A DNA stretch of 64,000 nt. Origin: Anaerolineales bacterium (GTDB taxonomy: Bacteria; Chloroflexota; Anaerolineae; 4572-78; J111). Every line of letters begins with the position of its first letter. The first letter of the stretch is position 1. The DNA is taken from assembly GCA_015075405.1 (NCBI GenBank), contig JABTUK010000002.1, forward strand, positions 1,736,001 through 1,800,000. Direction: 5' to 3'. This document shows positions 36,401-44,618 of the stretch, piece after piece. Under the pieces are notes generated by a model that did not search any database, was not told where the DNA came from, and worked only from the letters and a program-made list of their open reading frames with translations. The translations under genes and the position numbers were made by a program.

Positions 36401-37126
36401 TTACACCAGATAGTGAACTTTGGGCTTGGTACCCATTTCTTCTTTTAACACCATTGAGTTTGGCTGAGCTGCCATTTGCGCCACCAGGCTGTCGGGATCG
36501 TTCAGATCGCCAAAGTAGTTGGCCGTGCCGATGCAGGTGGTGACGCACATGGGCAGTTGGCCCTGCTCCAGCCGATGCAGGCAGAAGTGGCACTTGCGCA
36601 CATTGCCCATGGGCGATTCTTCAACACCGGGCTGCCGCGCCCATTCCTGGCCGTATTCAAAGTTGGGCAGCAGTTCATAGGGTTGTTGTTCTGGCGTAGC
36701 GGCGGTGTAGGTTCCCCCAAAATCAAAGGTACGCGCGCCGTAAGGACAGGCGGTAATGCAATAGCGGCAGCCAATACACTGCTCATAATCAATCGCCACA
36801 ATACCGTCGGCTCGCTTCCAGGTGGCATTGACGGGGCACACCTGCGTGCAAGGCGGCTCGTCGCATTGCATACAGGGCCGGGGTATAAAACGCCGGGTCA
36901 CATTGGGGTAGGTCCCAATTTCCTGATCCAGCACCGGGCGGTAGACCACCCCCGGCGGCAATTTGTTTTCGGCCACGCAGGAAACGGTGCAGGCGTGGCA
37001 GCCGACGCACTTGCGCAGGTCAATGACCATACCCCAGCGCCGTTCGCCTTCCGGCTTTTCCAGGGCACGCTGAACGTCGGCTTGCATGCGTACCAGAATA
37101 TTTTCTTTCTCGACCAATTCGGCCAT
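36401..37126 (-). CDS. Four-cluster ferredoxin subunit (DmsB/PsrB type)
   Basis: A 241-residue electron-transfer subunit with four cysteine clusters: [44 protein letters not shown] and [20 protein letters not shown]. It wires the molybdenum subunit to the NrfD subunit. I set the start at 37126 (MAELVEKEN) because GAGGAGG precedes it by six bases; reading upstream to 37315 would translate the riboswitch. No Tat signal of its own is present, so it is probably exported with the catalytic subunit. First gene of the operon. Confidence 0.92.
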   Translation of the reverse strand: MAELVEKENILVRMQADVQRALEKPEGERRWGMVIDLRKCVGCHACTVSCVAENKLPPGVVYRPVLDQEIGTYPNVTRRFIPRPCMQCDEPPCTQVCPVNATWKRADGIVAIDYEQCIGCRYCITACPYGARTFDFGGTYTAATPEQQPYELLPNFEYGQEWARQPGVEESPMGNVRKCHFCLHRLEQGQLPMCVTTCIGTANYFGDLNDPDSLVAQMAAQPNSMVLKEEMGTKPKVHYLV

Positions 37127-37158
37127 AGTGTACCTCCTCAGACTAAGATAATTTAAAC

Positions 37159-37195
37159 AAAAAAAGGAAACATTGGTCAACAGACAAATGTCTCC
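37159..37195 (-). terminator. Riboswitch-linked intrinsic terminator
   Basis: On the minus strand GGAGACATT pairs with AATGTTTCC (one G-T wobble) and is followed by seven T. Its 5' arm (37187-37195) overlaps the conserved 3' end of the aptamer at 37180-37310, so aptamer and terminator should be mutually exclusive. It lies about 30 bases before the ferredoxin start codon. Confidence 0.75.
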
Positions 37196-37310
37196 TTTGC
37201 AAAAATGGCAGGCGAGGCAGTTTCCCGCATCACCCTGGCCGGCTCCACTGAGGCCAGCGGCCTGCCGCCATAGACAAAAATTGCCGTTAGGCCGGTCAGG
37301 CTCGGAGTTG
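37180..37310 (-). promoter_or_regulatory. Moco-type (molybdenum/tungsten cofactor) riboswitch aptamer
   Basis: The leader of the molybdoenzyme operon contains, on the minus strand, ACTCCGAGCCTGACCGGC at the 5' end, a GC-rich middle, then GGGTGATGCGGGAAACTGCC, TCGCCTGCC and GCAAAGGAGACATTTG. The 3' half lines up with the recalled E. coli moaA Moco RNA (TCGCCTCCC...GGAAAGGTGTACAT) at the conserved positions. The 5' CTCC can pair with the 3' GGAG to close the aptamer. The genes downstream encode a molybdopterin enzyme, the expected context. Closing the aptamer would break the terminator, so the switch should be ON when cofactor is present. Confidence 0.75.
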
Positions 37311-37333
37311 ATCATGGCTGCTTATTTGTGAAC

Positions 37334-37339
37334 ATTGTA
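37334..37339 (-). promoter_or_regulatory. Candidate extended -10 promoter of the molybdoenzyme operon
   Basis: TGTTACAAT on the minus strand is an extended -10 element (TGnTACAAT). No -35 box is evident 17 bases upstream, as expected for an activator-dependent promoter. Transcription would start near 37327, just before the aptamer. Confidence 0.5.
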
Positions 37340-37415
37340 ACACAAAGGGATTTGACTTTGTATCAGGAGAATCCCGCTATTTTTGAGGGGGCGTGTCAGG
37401 AAAAAGAGAAGGGGC

Positions 37416-37435
37416 TGTCAGGGAATTCCCTGACA
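37416..37435. promoter_or_regulatory. 20-base perfect palindrome, probable regulator site
   Basis: TGTCAGGGAATTCCCTGACA reads the same on both strands. A half-site TGTCAGG recurs at 37394-37400. Both lie about 70-100 bases upstream of the operon's predicted transcription start and just after the NarL-type regulator gene, a typical position for activator sites. Confidence 0.65.
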
Positions 37436-37455
37436 AAGCAGGTGAGGCGTGATGA

Positions 37456-38115
37456 TTATTCGGCCAGAAGCCCGTGCTCTAAAGCAAAGCGGACCAGGGC
37501 GGCGCGACTGGTGAGGCCGAGTTTTTCCATCAACCGGGCTTTGTAGGTTTCCACCGATTTGACGCTCAGATAGAGCATCTCGGCGATTTCCTTGTTGGCG
37601 TGGCCGAGGGCGATCAAGCGCAGTACTTCCAGTTCCCGGTCGCTGAGACGGGCCAGGGGGGTGTCCGTTGGGGGGGTGGAGGACGGCGCGGGTAAGGTGT
37701 CTTCGAACAGAATTTTGGTGTGGGCAGGGTGTAAAAAGACGCCACCATTGTAGACGGTGCGAATAGCAGACAACAGTTCGGTATCGGCGGCTTGCTTCAA
37801 TACATAACCGGCTCCCCCGGCCGCCAAAACCTGGCGCAAATAACCGGCGTCGTCATGCATGGTCAGGATCAAGATGCGGCTGAGGGGGGCTTGACGGCGT
37901 AGTTCGACCAGGGCTTCCAGGCCATTACAGTGAGGCATATTGATATCGAGCAGAATGACATCGGGCCGGAGTTGGGTGGCGGCTTGAATACAACTTTGCC
38001 CATCCCCAGCTTCCCCTACTACTTCCATGTCGGGTTCGGCGTTGAGCAGCGCTTTGAGACCGGCCCGGAGCACCGCGTGATCATCGGCCAGAAAAATACG
38101 GATAGGTTGGATCAT
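37456..38115 (-). CDS. NarL/FixJ-type response regulator
   Basis: A 219-residue regulator. The receiver domain has [12 protein letters not shown], the phosphoacceptor Asp in VILLDINMP (near 55) and a Lys in VLKQA. The C-terminal LuxR-type helix-turn-helix is [43 protein letters not shown]. Its start overlaps the kinase stop by four bases (ATGA). It is divergent in role but not in strand from the molybdoenzyme operon, which begins about 130 bases beyond its stop and carries a 20-base palindrome upstream. Regulation of that operon is inferred. Confidence 0.92.
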   Translation of the reverse strand: MIQPIRIFLADDHAVLRAGLKALLNAEPDMEVVGEAGDGQSCIQAATQLRPDVILLDINMPHCNGLEALVELRRQAPLSRILILTMHDDAGYLRQVLAAGGAGYVLKQAADTELLSAIRTVYNGGVFLHPAHTKILFEDTLPAPSSTPPTDTPLARLSDRELEVLRLIALGHANKEIAEMLYLSVKSVETYKARLMEKLGLTSRAALVRFALEHGLLAE

Positions 38116-39578
38116 AGCGGCGCCTCCACGTAAACCGTCGTGCCTTCGCTACTGCTTTCGATTTTTAAGGTTCCCCCTAATAACTCGGCTCGTTCGGCCA
38201 TACTATGTAAGCCGACGCTATCCCCGGCCCGGCGAGCCGCTTCGGCATCGAAGCCACAGCCGTTATCTTCAATAATGGCCTGCACCCGGTCATTACGATA
38301 GGAGAGGAGAACGCTGATGGTGGTGGCCTGGCCGTGCCGGGCCGCATTGGTCATGGCCTCCTGGACAATGCGGTAGAGGGTAGTTTCGGCGGGCAAAGAT
38401 AAACGTTGCGGCAGGTTGCAATGGAGGTCAACGGTCAGGCTGGGGTAGCGGCTGGCGAACTCAACGGCGTAGCGTTCCAGCGCGGCGGCCAGGCCCAGGT
38501 CGTCCAGCACACTGGGGCGCAATTCCCGGCTCAACAGGCGCACTTCATCCAGGGTTTCACCGGCTACCTGGCGCAGTTCGCTTGTTTTGGCGGCGAGCGC
38601 TTGCGGGTCGTCAAGTTGATTGACCAATTTCAGGCCCACCATTAAGGAAGTGAGGGCCTGGCCAACGCCATCGTGAAGTTCACGCGCAATCCGGCGGCGC
38701 TCTTCCTCCTGAGCATTAATCAATTGAGCCAGCAGCCGGCCTCGCGCCACTTCCTTTTCAGCAATAGCCTGCTGGCTCGTTTCCAAGTCCCCGACCATCT
38801 GGTTAAAGGCATCGGCCAGTGTGCCGATTTCGTCATTGGCCCAGTGGGGGGCGCGGGCCTTCAGGTCTCCATGACCGACGCGCTGGGTGGTCGAAACCAG
38901 TTCCAGGATGGGCCGGGTGAGCAGCCAGGTCAACAAGCTGGCGGCAACAATTCCGCCTAGAGCCACTAACAGCGTGGTTAGCAGCATTTGCCCGGTGACG
39001 GCGTTGACGACATCCTGGACTCTGGCTTCAGCCAGCCCCAGACGAACCGTGCCGGCCCGCCCTTCAAAGATGGGCACGGCAATATCCCAAATGAGTCCCT
39101 CGTCGGTGGCGACCTGCTGGAGGTGATAGCGGTCGGTTGGGTTTGCGGTATTAACTATTAACAGCGAGGTGGGAAAGCCCCCATTGAACGTGTGCGCCGC
39201 CACTTGCCCCTGGGGGGTAACGATGAAGGCATAACGCACATCTTCGTTATTGGCCAGGGTGTCGGCTAGCAGTTGGTGAACGGCGTACAGGTCGCGCACC
39301 AGCAGCAGGTCAACGCTGCGGGCGGCTACGTCGCGGGTGATGGAGATGCCCCGATTCTGTAACTCGTGGGTAAGAGTGGTTCCTAGAATCGCCCGGACCT
39401 GGAGGGTTACGCCAGCACCCAGGAGCAGCACCAGGGCCAACACAATCCCCAGGATTTTGGTCCGCACGCTGACGGCCCCCAAGATCACCCATAGCCTGGC
39501 CAGGAGGTGACGCGCCCCAACGCGAATATGGTTGAGAGTAGTGGAGATATTGAATGGTTGGTTAACCATTAGGCTCAT
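38112..39578 (-). CDS. NarX-type sensor histidine kinase
   Basis: A 488-residue membrane kinase: helix 1 ([20 protein letters not shown]), a periplasmic sensor segment of about 130 residues, helix 2 ([21 protein letters not shown]), a HAMP domain ([28 protein letters not shown]), the HisKA_3 box [15 protein letters not shown] and the ATPase domain with EDNGCGFD. The ATG at 39578 is used since GGTG precedes it and the upstream extension is weak. It follows a PhnD-like binding protein gene by about 65 bases and overlaps its regulator, forming a three-component set. Confidence 0.92.
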   Translation of the reverse strand: MSLMVNQPFNISTTLNHIRVGARHLLARLWVILGAVSVRTKILGIVLALVLLLGAGVTLQVRAILGTTLTHELQNRGISITRDVAARSVDLLLVRDLYAVHQLLADTLANNEDVRYAFIVTPQGQVAAHTFNGGFPTSLLIVNTANPTDRYHLQQVATDEGLIWDIAVPIFEGRAGTVRLGLAEARVQDVVNAVTGQMLLTTLLVALGGIVAASLLTWLLTRPILELVSTTQRVGHGDLKARAPHWANDEIGTLADAFNQMVGDLETSQQAIAEKEVARGRLLAQLINAQEEERRRIARELHDGVGQALTSLMVGLKLVNQLDDPQALAAKTSELRQVAGETLDEVRLLSRELRPSVLDDLGLAAALERYAVEFASRYPSLTVDLHCNLPQRLSLPAETTLYRIVQEAMTNAARHGQATTISVLLSYRNDRVQAIIEDNGCGFDAEAARRAGDSVGLHSMAERAELLGGTLKIESSSEGTTVYVEAPL

Positions 39579-39643
39579 CGTCACACCTTGCAGCCCTGTT
39601 ACCTCGCTACCCTTCGACAAACTCGGAGCGTAGCCTGCTTGCT

Positions 39644-40588
39644 TTACGGCAACGCCAGGGGGCCTACCTTAGCTTCCAAATCACGTACGGAATTGTACGC
39701 CGAGTCTTCTATTAAAACAAAGCGGTCAATATCCAGCGCCCGCAGTGCGGGACGCCCCGCCGGATCATCGGCCATATTCAACAAAATTTCCTGCAATTTG
39801 GCCCGGATTTGGGGTCGGAGGTGAGGGGAGGTGACCACCGGCGGAATGCCGAAGGGGATCGAGCGGTGAATGACTTTGGTCTGCTCGGCCAGGCGCGGGT
39901 CACGAGCCACCGCAAACTGGTAGACCAAGCTGTCCACCGCCGCGCCGTCCGCTACGCCGCTGGCGACCGCCCGGATGGCGTCGTCGTGGCTGTAGGTAAA
40001 GAGCACTTGACCAAAAAAAGTTTCCGGGGTTTCCCCCAGTTTCTTGACCACTGCCGTGGGGTACATGCGCCCGCTGGTGGACCAGGGATCGGTAAAGGCA
40101 AACGTTTTGCCCCGCAGGTCGGCCATATCATCAGCCTGGCTGTCGGCAGGTACGATTAAGAGAGAGTGATAAACCGTCTCGCCCTCGACCTGGGGGGCGG
40201 CCAGTAATTCCATACCAAACTCACGCTGACCGATGACGTAGGCGCTGGTACAGACAAAGGCCATGTCAATTTGGCCCTGTTCAATCAGGTCATTTACCTC
40301 GGCATAGGTGCGGCGCTGCACCAGTTCGACTGGGCGATTGAGCTGGACGCTCAAGTAATTGAGGAGGGGTTGATAACTTTCCACCGCGCCACGGGGCGAG
40401 ATGACCGAGGCGACGGCTACGTACAGCGGCGTTACCTGGACGGAGGGCGTGGGTAAAGGCTGGCGTTGGTTTAAGTCCACATAGGGCAGCGGCTCCGCCT
40501 GGGCGACACTACAACCGGCCAAACCTGGCAGAGCCAGGATCAGCCATAAAACCAGGAAAAAGCTTGATTGGGAAATTGAGGGAGCCAT
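39644..40588 (-). CDS. PhnD/AioX-like periplasmic binding lipoprotein
   Basis: A 314-residue lipoprotein: the signal ends in a lipobox LAGC, and the mature protein has the PhnD family pattern ([27 protein letters not shown], then [18 protein letters not shown], and [16 protein letters not shown]). PhnD proteins bind phosphonate or phosphite for ABC transport, but here no permease or ATPase is present; a kinase and regulator follow. The same arrangement is known for AioX, which binds arsenite and signals to AioSR, and a related domain is fused in TtrS. It probably senses the substrate of the molybdoenzyme encoded downstream. The start at 40588 follows GAAGGG. Confidence 0.85.
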   Translation of the reverse strand: MAPSISQSSFFLVLWLILALPGLAGCSVAQAEPLPYVDLNQRQPLPTPSVQVTPLYVAVASVISPRGAVESYQPLLNYLSVQLNRPVELVQRRTYAEVNDLIEQGQIDMAFVCTSAYVIGQREFGMELLAAPQVEGETVYHSLLIVPADSQADDMADLRGKTFAFTDPWSTSGRMYPTAVVKKLGETPETFFGQVLFTYSHDDAIRAVASGVADGAAVDSLVYQFAVARDPRLAEQTKVIHRSIPFGIPPVVTSPHLRPQIRAKLQEILLNMADDPAGRPALRALDIDRFVLIEDSAYNSVRDLEAKVGPLALP

Positions 40589-40763
40589 CCTAAACCCTTC
40601 GAATCGTATGCTGGGCGTATACACCGGTTTTTATTTCGACTATGGTTGAAATGAGTCTACTCTATCTGGTTGAAGTTTAACAGTGATAGGTGTCATCAAA
40701 GGGATAGCGTTTTGTCATTTTTACAATTACCGTATCTTTCCACAGGCAACGCCACAATCCTCT

Positions 40764-41120
40764 TTAACTCGACGCATTGCCGGAGCAAGCACAAGAACCG
40801 GGGCTACTAAACAATAATTCTCCCCTTTCCCCAATCGGGTGCAGGCTGCGATTGTGTCCTTGATAACGCAGATACCCCACCAACATCAGGCCGGCCACCA
40901 CCGTATTGAAGCCGTGTAAGAACCAAACCGGGCCAACAGGAAGCGTGAAGAGATAGAGCCAATAGATGAGATTGCCGGCATTGCTCAAGCTAATATGGCC
41001 CAAACTGTATGAGGTTAAGTTTTTCGTCGTAAACGCCTTCCAGAGCATCGGCACATTGCTGCTGACAAACATGAGGGTGGAAATAACCCCGGCGATAATT
41101 TGCATATCTTCAAGTTTCAT
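40764..41120 (-). CDS. SWEET/PQ-loop-like small membrane protein
   Basis: A 118-residue membrane protein with three hydrophobic segments. The first repeat has SSNVPMLWKAFTTKNLTSYSLGHI, a PQ-loop-like motif in which Pro is kept, and residues 50-85 continue with two more helices (NLIYWLYLF and FNTVVAGLMLVGYLRY). This is the architecture of bacterial SemiSWEET-type transporters. The substrate is unknown. The C-terminal 30 residues are soluble with two Cys. It follows the EamA transporter gene after 30 bases and may be cotranscribed from the ArsR-controlled promoter. Confidence 0.7.
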   Translation of the reverse strand: MKLEDMQIIAGVISTLMFVSSNVPMLWKAFTTKNLTSYSLGHISLSNAGNLIYWLYLFTLPVGPVWFLHGFNTVVAGLMLVGYLRYQGHNRSLHPIGERGELLFSSPGSCACSGNASS

Positions 41121-41149
41121 ATTATGCCCCCTTACTTCTACCTGGGCGA

Positions 41150-42133
41150 TCAGCCGACGCTGGTTACATTTTCAGATTGAAGTCGCTCAGCTTTCAGAAT
41201 ACCCTCCCTATTTTGGAAACGCAGCATGGCCATAACGGCCACCAGAATTAAAGCGGCTCCAACCCACTGAACGGCAGCCAATCGTTCTCCCAAGAAAAGG
41301 TAAGCCCCGCCGATGGCGAAAATGGGGATGAGGTTGAGGAAAAGACCAGCCAAGCTGGCAAGTATCCGTTTCAAGCCCATGATATAAAACCAAAAAGCCA
41401 GGGCATAGTAGACAATGCCGGAAACGACTGCCCACAACCATGCGCTTGAGCTTATCGCCGTTAGGTTGATCATTTCAGCAGCCCATAATTCAAACGGCCA
41501 GATCAGCAAGGCCCAAAGGAGGGCCGCCGTCTGTTGCAGCGCCACCAGCAGCACCGGGTCGAGGGTAGCCGCGTCGCGGCGAGTCAACACAGTATATAGG
41601 GCACAGCACAAAACGCCGACCAAGATGAGTAAGTTGCCGCTGAAGGAACCACTGTTGTCAATGCTGGCGTTGACCCCGATCACCAGAAACACGCCGATGA
41701 TAGCCAGCAGCGAACAAGCCAGCAGCGACCAGGTCAAGCGCTCGCGGAGAATGAACCAGGCCAGCCCCAAAATCAGGATCGGTTCAGCCGCCCACAGCAG
41801 GGCCGACATGCTGGCCGCGGTCAGCGCCAAGCCCAGCAAGCTGAAGGTGTAGGCCAAACCGGGATTGAGCACGCCAATGAGACCAAGTCGAAAAGTCTCT
41901 CGGCGCAGCGGGACTCGCAGCCGCTGGATGATGATAACAACCCACAGAAAGGTCAGGCTGGCAACCAGTTGGACAACCAGGAGGGTGAGGGGCGGGAGGT
42001 AGCCCAAGACGCCCTTGCTCATCACGGTACCCGCGCCCCAGCAAGCGGCCGCCAGGATCATGGCCAGAACGAAACCTCCATTGGACAGACTTTTGACGAT
42101 AGCTTGATTGTTTTTGGCTAAAGCTTGATTCAT
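41150..42133 (-). CDS. EamA/DMT family transporter
   Basis: A 327-residue protein with ten membrane helices in two EamA repeats: MILAAACWGAGTVMSKGVLGYLPP with the repeat 1 Trp-Gly motif, and repeat 2 from about residue 165 (NLLILVGVLCCALYTVLTRRDAATLDPVLL). DMT carriers export amino acids, metabolites or drugs. A palindrome at 42154-42169 identical in plan to the arsR operator sits 20 bases upstream of the start, so the repressor encoded just before it probably controls this gene. A role in metalloid or organo-arsenical efflux is possible but is inference from regulation only. Confidence 0.85.
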   Translation of the reverse strand: MNQALAKNNQAIVKSLSNGGFVLAMILAAACWGAGTVMSKGVLGYLPPLTLLVVQLVASLTFLWVVIIIQRLRVPLRRETFRLGLIGVLNPGLAYTFSLLGLALTAASMSALLWAAEPILILGLAWFILRERLTWSLLACSLLAIIGVFLVIGVNASIDNSGSFSGNLLILVGVLCCALYTVLTRRDAATLDPVLLVALQQTAALLWALLIWPFELWAAEMINLTAISSSAWLWAVVSGIVYYALAFWFYIMGLKRILASLAGLFLNLIPIFAIGGAYLFLGERLAAVQWVGAALILVAVMAMLRFQNREGILKAERLQSENVTSVG

Positions 42134-42153
42134 CAGGACTTTTTCCTCGTTAC

Positions 42154-42169
42154 ATCGTAAAAAAACGAT
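42154..42169. promoter_or_regulatory. ArsR-type operator of the EamA gene
   Basis: ATCGT-AAAAAA-ACGAT, 21 bases before the start codon of the transporter. It closely matches the palindrome in front of arsR (42583-42598), including the following GATGWMA bases on the same face. Confidence 0.65.
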
Positions 42170-42187
42170 AAAAATTACGGAAAAGCA

Positions 42188-42221
42188 GATCAGTTGAGGA
42201 GAAATATTCTCTCAACTGATC
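42188..42221 (-). terminator. Hairpin after arsR
   Basis: Perfect 11-bp stem GATCAGTTGAG (42188-42198) with CTCAACTGATC (42211-42221), followed on the minus strand by TGCTTTT. It would separate the arsR transcript from the EamA gene. Confidence 0.6.
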
Positions 42222-42230
42222 CGTCGCTGG

Positions 42231-42566
42231 CTAAAAAATATCGCCCACCCTGGCTTTGAACCAGGCGATATTTTCTTCGTTCAGCCAGTAGCACACGGCT
42301 GGCCCTTCGGTGACGCCGCTAATCCAGCCAGCCTCGCGCAGCACTTTCAAATGCTGCGATACCGTCGCTTGAGCGATGGGTAAAAATTCGACGATGTCGC
42401 CGGTAATGCAGCCGGGACGCACGACCAGAAATTTCATAATTTCAAAGCGGATCGGGTTGCCCAACGCTTTGAACATCGTCACCAAACGCTCCTGCTCTGC
42501 GCCAGAAATATCTAAGGTGCAGCAGGGAGGTGGAACAGTCATAGGTTCATGAGTAAGAGTCATCAT
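42231..42566 (-). CDS. ArsR family metalloregulator with Cys15-Cys16-Cys53
   Basis: A 111-residue winged-helix repressor (ALGNPIRFEIMKFLVVRPGCITGDIVEFLPIAQATVSQHLKVLREAGWI in outline). Cys15 and Cys16 near the N-terminus and Cys53 in PGCITGD closely match the As(III)-binding trio Cys15, Cys16 and Cys55 known in Corynebacterium glutamicum ArsR1, and differ from the E. coli CxC site in the recognition helix. This supports arsenite (or antimonite) sensing. It has a consensus promoter and a palindromic operator at its transcription start, so it should repress itself, and a second operator controls the transporter downstream. Confidence 0.9.
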   Translation of the reverse strand: MMTLTHEPMTVPPPCCTLDISGAEQERLVTMFKALGNPIRFEIMKFLVVRPGCITGDIVEFLPIAQATVSQHLKVLREAGWISGVTEGPAVCYWLNEENIAWFKARVGDIF

Positions 42567-42582
42567 ACTTCAAACTATCTTT

Positions 42583-42598
42583 ATCGTATTTTTACGAT
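42583..42598. promoter_or_regulatory. arsR operator
   Basis: ATCGTA-TTTT-TACGAT, a perfect inverted repeat covering the predicted transcription start of arsR, just downstream of the -10 box. Confidence 0.75.
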
Positions 42599-42604
42599 GA
42601 CAAT

Positions 42605-42633
42605 AGTATATAACACGATTAGAAATTTGTCAA
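42605..42633 (-). promoter_or_regulatory. arsR promoter
   Basis: On the minus strand TTGACA (42628-42633) and TATACT (42605-42610) with an exact 17-base spacer. Confidence 0.85.
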
Positions 42634-42646
42634 GCCCTCAATTTTC

Positions 42647-42750
42647 TATACTAAGCGCATGCTAAAATTTCCGTAGGACGGCATCCCTATGCCGTCCGCT
42701 GACGCATGGGGATGCGTCAACTACGGAAATTTTGAAATGCGTTGGGTATA
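42647..42750. repeat. Palindromic element A, copy 1
   Basis: A roughly 104-base element with ends CTATACTAAGCGC and GCGTTGGGTATAG, inner arms AAAATTTCCGTAG/CTACGGAAATTTT and two GC-rich hairpins (GGACGGCATCCC type and GACGCATGGGG type). A second, inverted copy is at 62846-62947. Confidence 0.85.
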
Positions 42751-42855
42751 GCTCGGCTCTCTATCTTCATAAAGGACGCAAAATTACGGGGAAATCAGTT
42801 TACCACGTTATGACTTAAACATGGCGCTCCTTGAAATGAAAGGGTGGGGCAGTTA

Positions 42856-44533
42856 CAAAATTTGTTAGCGCGCCAAACCGATGGGGTGGCACTTGAAAAA
42901 AAATGGCTCATGGAATATCCTCGATGTCTCTACACCGCCGCGAGGCGATCATCGGGAGATTCACATGAGCCACTTGGTAATGATGATAGCCCGGATTGAC
43001 GGATTTGACAATCCGGGGCAATTGACCGAAATCTGGCGACAAGCCATGCCGGCCGTTGAGTTGAGGGGGCTGGAGCCAGAGCAATACTTGGATGGGCTGG
43101 AAGAGACGGTCATGGAAGTTGGTTGGCAGGCGATGCGGCAGTTGTTGGTGGAGCAGTGGCGTTTGACCGATCAGCAGTTGGTGGCCCGTTTTCGTCAGGA
43201 ACAGGCTGGAGCGACGAGTGGGGACGGGTACGATCCACTGAAAGTAGCCAGTCGGTTGGGGTGGTGCAATTGCCGCGCCAGGTGTGCTACCTGCCGGAGA
43301 GAAGAGCCACGTTTTGCCAGGCAATGCTGGCTTGCCGGAGCACACCGGTCAGGTGACCACGAGGACTGCAAGAGTGGGTCTGCTTGTTGCCTCAAGAGCC
43401 GCCCTTTGACAGCAGTGCCCGGCTGTTGGGGTGGATGAGCCACGACCCGGCGGTGATGTCCGAAACGCAGACCCGCCGCTGGGTCAGCCAGCATGGTCAA
43501 TTGATCCGCCAGGCCGAACAAGCGGAAGTGACGGCCTTGCAAGAACGGTCGGATTTGGCCGGGCTGACGGCCCAATTGCAGCCAGCCAGCGAACCCCGAC
43601 GACCGGCAGCTCTGGGCGGCGGAACTGAACCAGGCGGTCGAAACCGCCCTGGCTCAGGCCGACCCGCAGCCGCCTGAAGGGTCAGCCCGGCTGACTGGGA
43701 GCAGGTCATCCAGGTGCGGCGCACCGAGGCCACCACGACCGCCGCTCGTTTGCGGCAGGCTGGGACCAACCCCTCAAACCCGACGAAGTGGTGGCCAGTG
43801 TGGATGATATTGGGGTCAGACGACCCGAAAACGGCGTTTCCTGGAAGTGCGCACGGCCTACGTGCGGACTGCAACTGGCTATCGCTACTTGAGTGGTTCG
43901 GCTGACCTGGTCTTGGCTCAATTGTGGTTGTTGTTGCGGCTGTGTGGCGGGGACTGACCGCTAAAATCACCCTCTTGGGGATGGGGCCCGCTGGATTGCT
44001 CACTTTTTCAAGAACAGTTGGTGACCTGGCCCGATGACCGTCTTGATCTTGGACTGGTATCATTGCCGTAAAAATGCTATGACTTGACCAGCCTGATCTG
44101 TCGCGGTCGCCTGGCCAAAGCCCACTTGTTGGGGTCGCTCCTCAGTCATCTCTGGCGCGGTCAGGTCAGTGAGGCCATCTCCTCCTGGAACAATACCGGC
44201 CCCAAACCAAGAACGAGGCTAAACTCGATGAATTGATCAGCTACTTGCGCAACCGCCAGCCCTACCTTCCCAACTACCGATGACCGCCGCGCCCAACGCC
44301 AGTATATCGGCAGCGCCCACGTCGAAAAAGGCAACGATTTGATCGTCGCTCGCCGCCAGAAACATCAGGGCATGCACTGGAGTGAAGCCACCAGCGATGG
44401 CCTGGCCGCCTTGCGTACCCTGCTGCTTAATGGAGGCTGGGATTTGTACTGGCAAAAACATCAAGTCTTACCTTTGGCTACTCAAACGTCAACGTGATGA
44501 CCCCATCACTTTGGCGCGCTAACCAAAATTTTG
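42856..44533 (+). mobile_element. Decayed ISKra4-like insertion sequence
   Basis: Imperfect terminal inverted repeats of about 31 bases bound a 1.68-kb element: CAAAATTTGTTAGCGCGCC at the left end (42856) and the complement of CAAAATTTTGGTTAGCGCGCC at the right end (44533), with GATGGGG shared further in. It contains only a broken transposase. No clear target duplication is seen. Confidence 0.75.
42965..44510 (+). pseudogene. ISKra4-type transposase, multiply frameshifted
   Basis: Pieces of one DDE transposase lie in different frames: MSHLVMMIARIDGFDN and MRQLLVEQWRLTDQQL (about 42965-43260), then LPRQVCYLPER and LLPQEPPFDSSARLLGWMS with RRWVSQHGQLIRQAEQAEV (43264-43560), then VDDIGVR, TGYRYLSGSADLVLAQLWLL, LILDWYHCRK and, near the end, YIGSAHVEKGNDLIVARRQK with GMHWSEATSDGLAALRTLLL (44300-44430). 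The order matches an ISKra4-like protein. At least four frameshifts and several stops make it inactive. Confidence 0.75.
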
Positions 44534-44555
44534 CCTGTGTCATAATGATACCCTC

Positions 44556-44586
44556 TTGACATTCCAGTTACTGGAAGGTGTATAAT
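44556..44586 (+). promoter_or_regulatory. MerR-type promoter with operator in a 19-base spacer
   Basis: TTGACA (44556-44561) and TATAAT (44581-44586) are separated by 19 bases, two more than optimal, and the spacer holds the perfect palindrome TTCCAGTTACTGGAA (44562-44576). This is the hallmark of promoters activated by MerR-family proteins through DNA untwisting. Confidence 0.9.
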
Positions 44587-44618
44587 GGCAATATCATCAA
44601 GGTCAGGAGAAAATCATA

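Noticed and set aside
36390..36593. 68-codon N-terminal extension of the NrfD subunit
   Set aside because: It overlaps the ferredoxin gene in another frame, and AAGGAGG directly precedes the internal ATG codons.
37127..37315. 63-codon N-terminal extension of the ferredoxin subunit
   Set aside because: It translates the riboswitch aptamer and terminator; the ATG at 37126 has a perfect ribosome site and gives the normal family length.
39644..40588. Phosphonate transport operon
   Set aside because: Only the binding protein is present; the next genes are a kinase and a regulator and there is no permease or ATPase.
43497..44063. 188-codon minus-strand frame in the ISKra4-like element
   Set aside because: The plus strand here carries recognisable transposase fragments, and the minus frame has no pattern or ribosome site.
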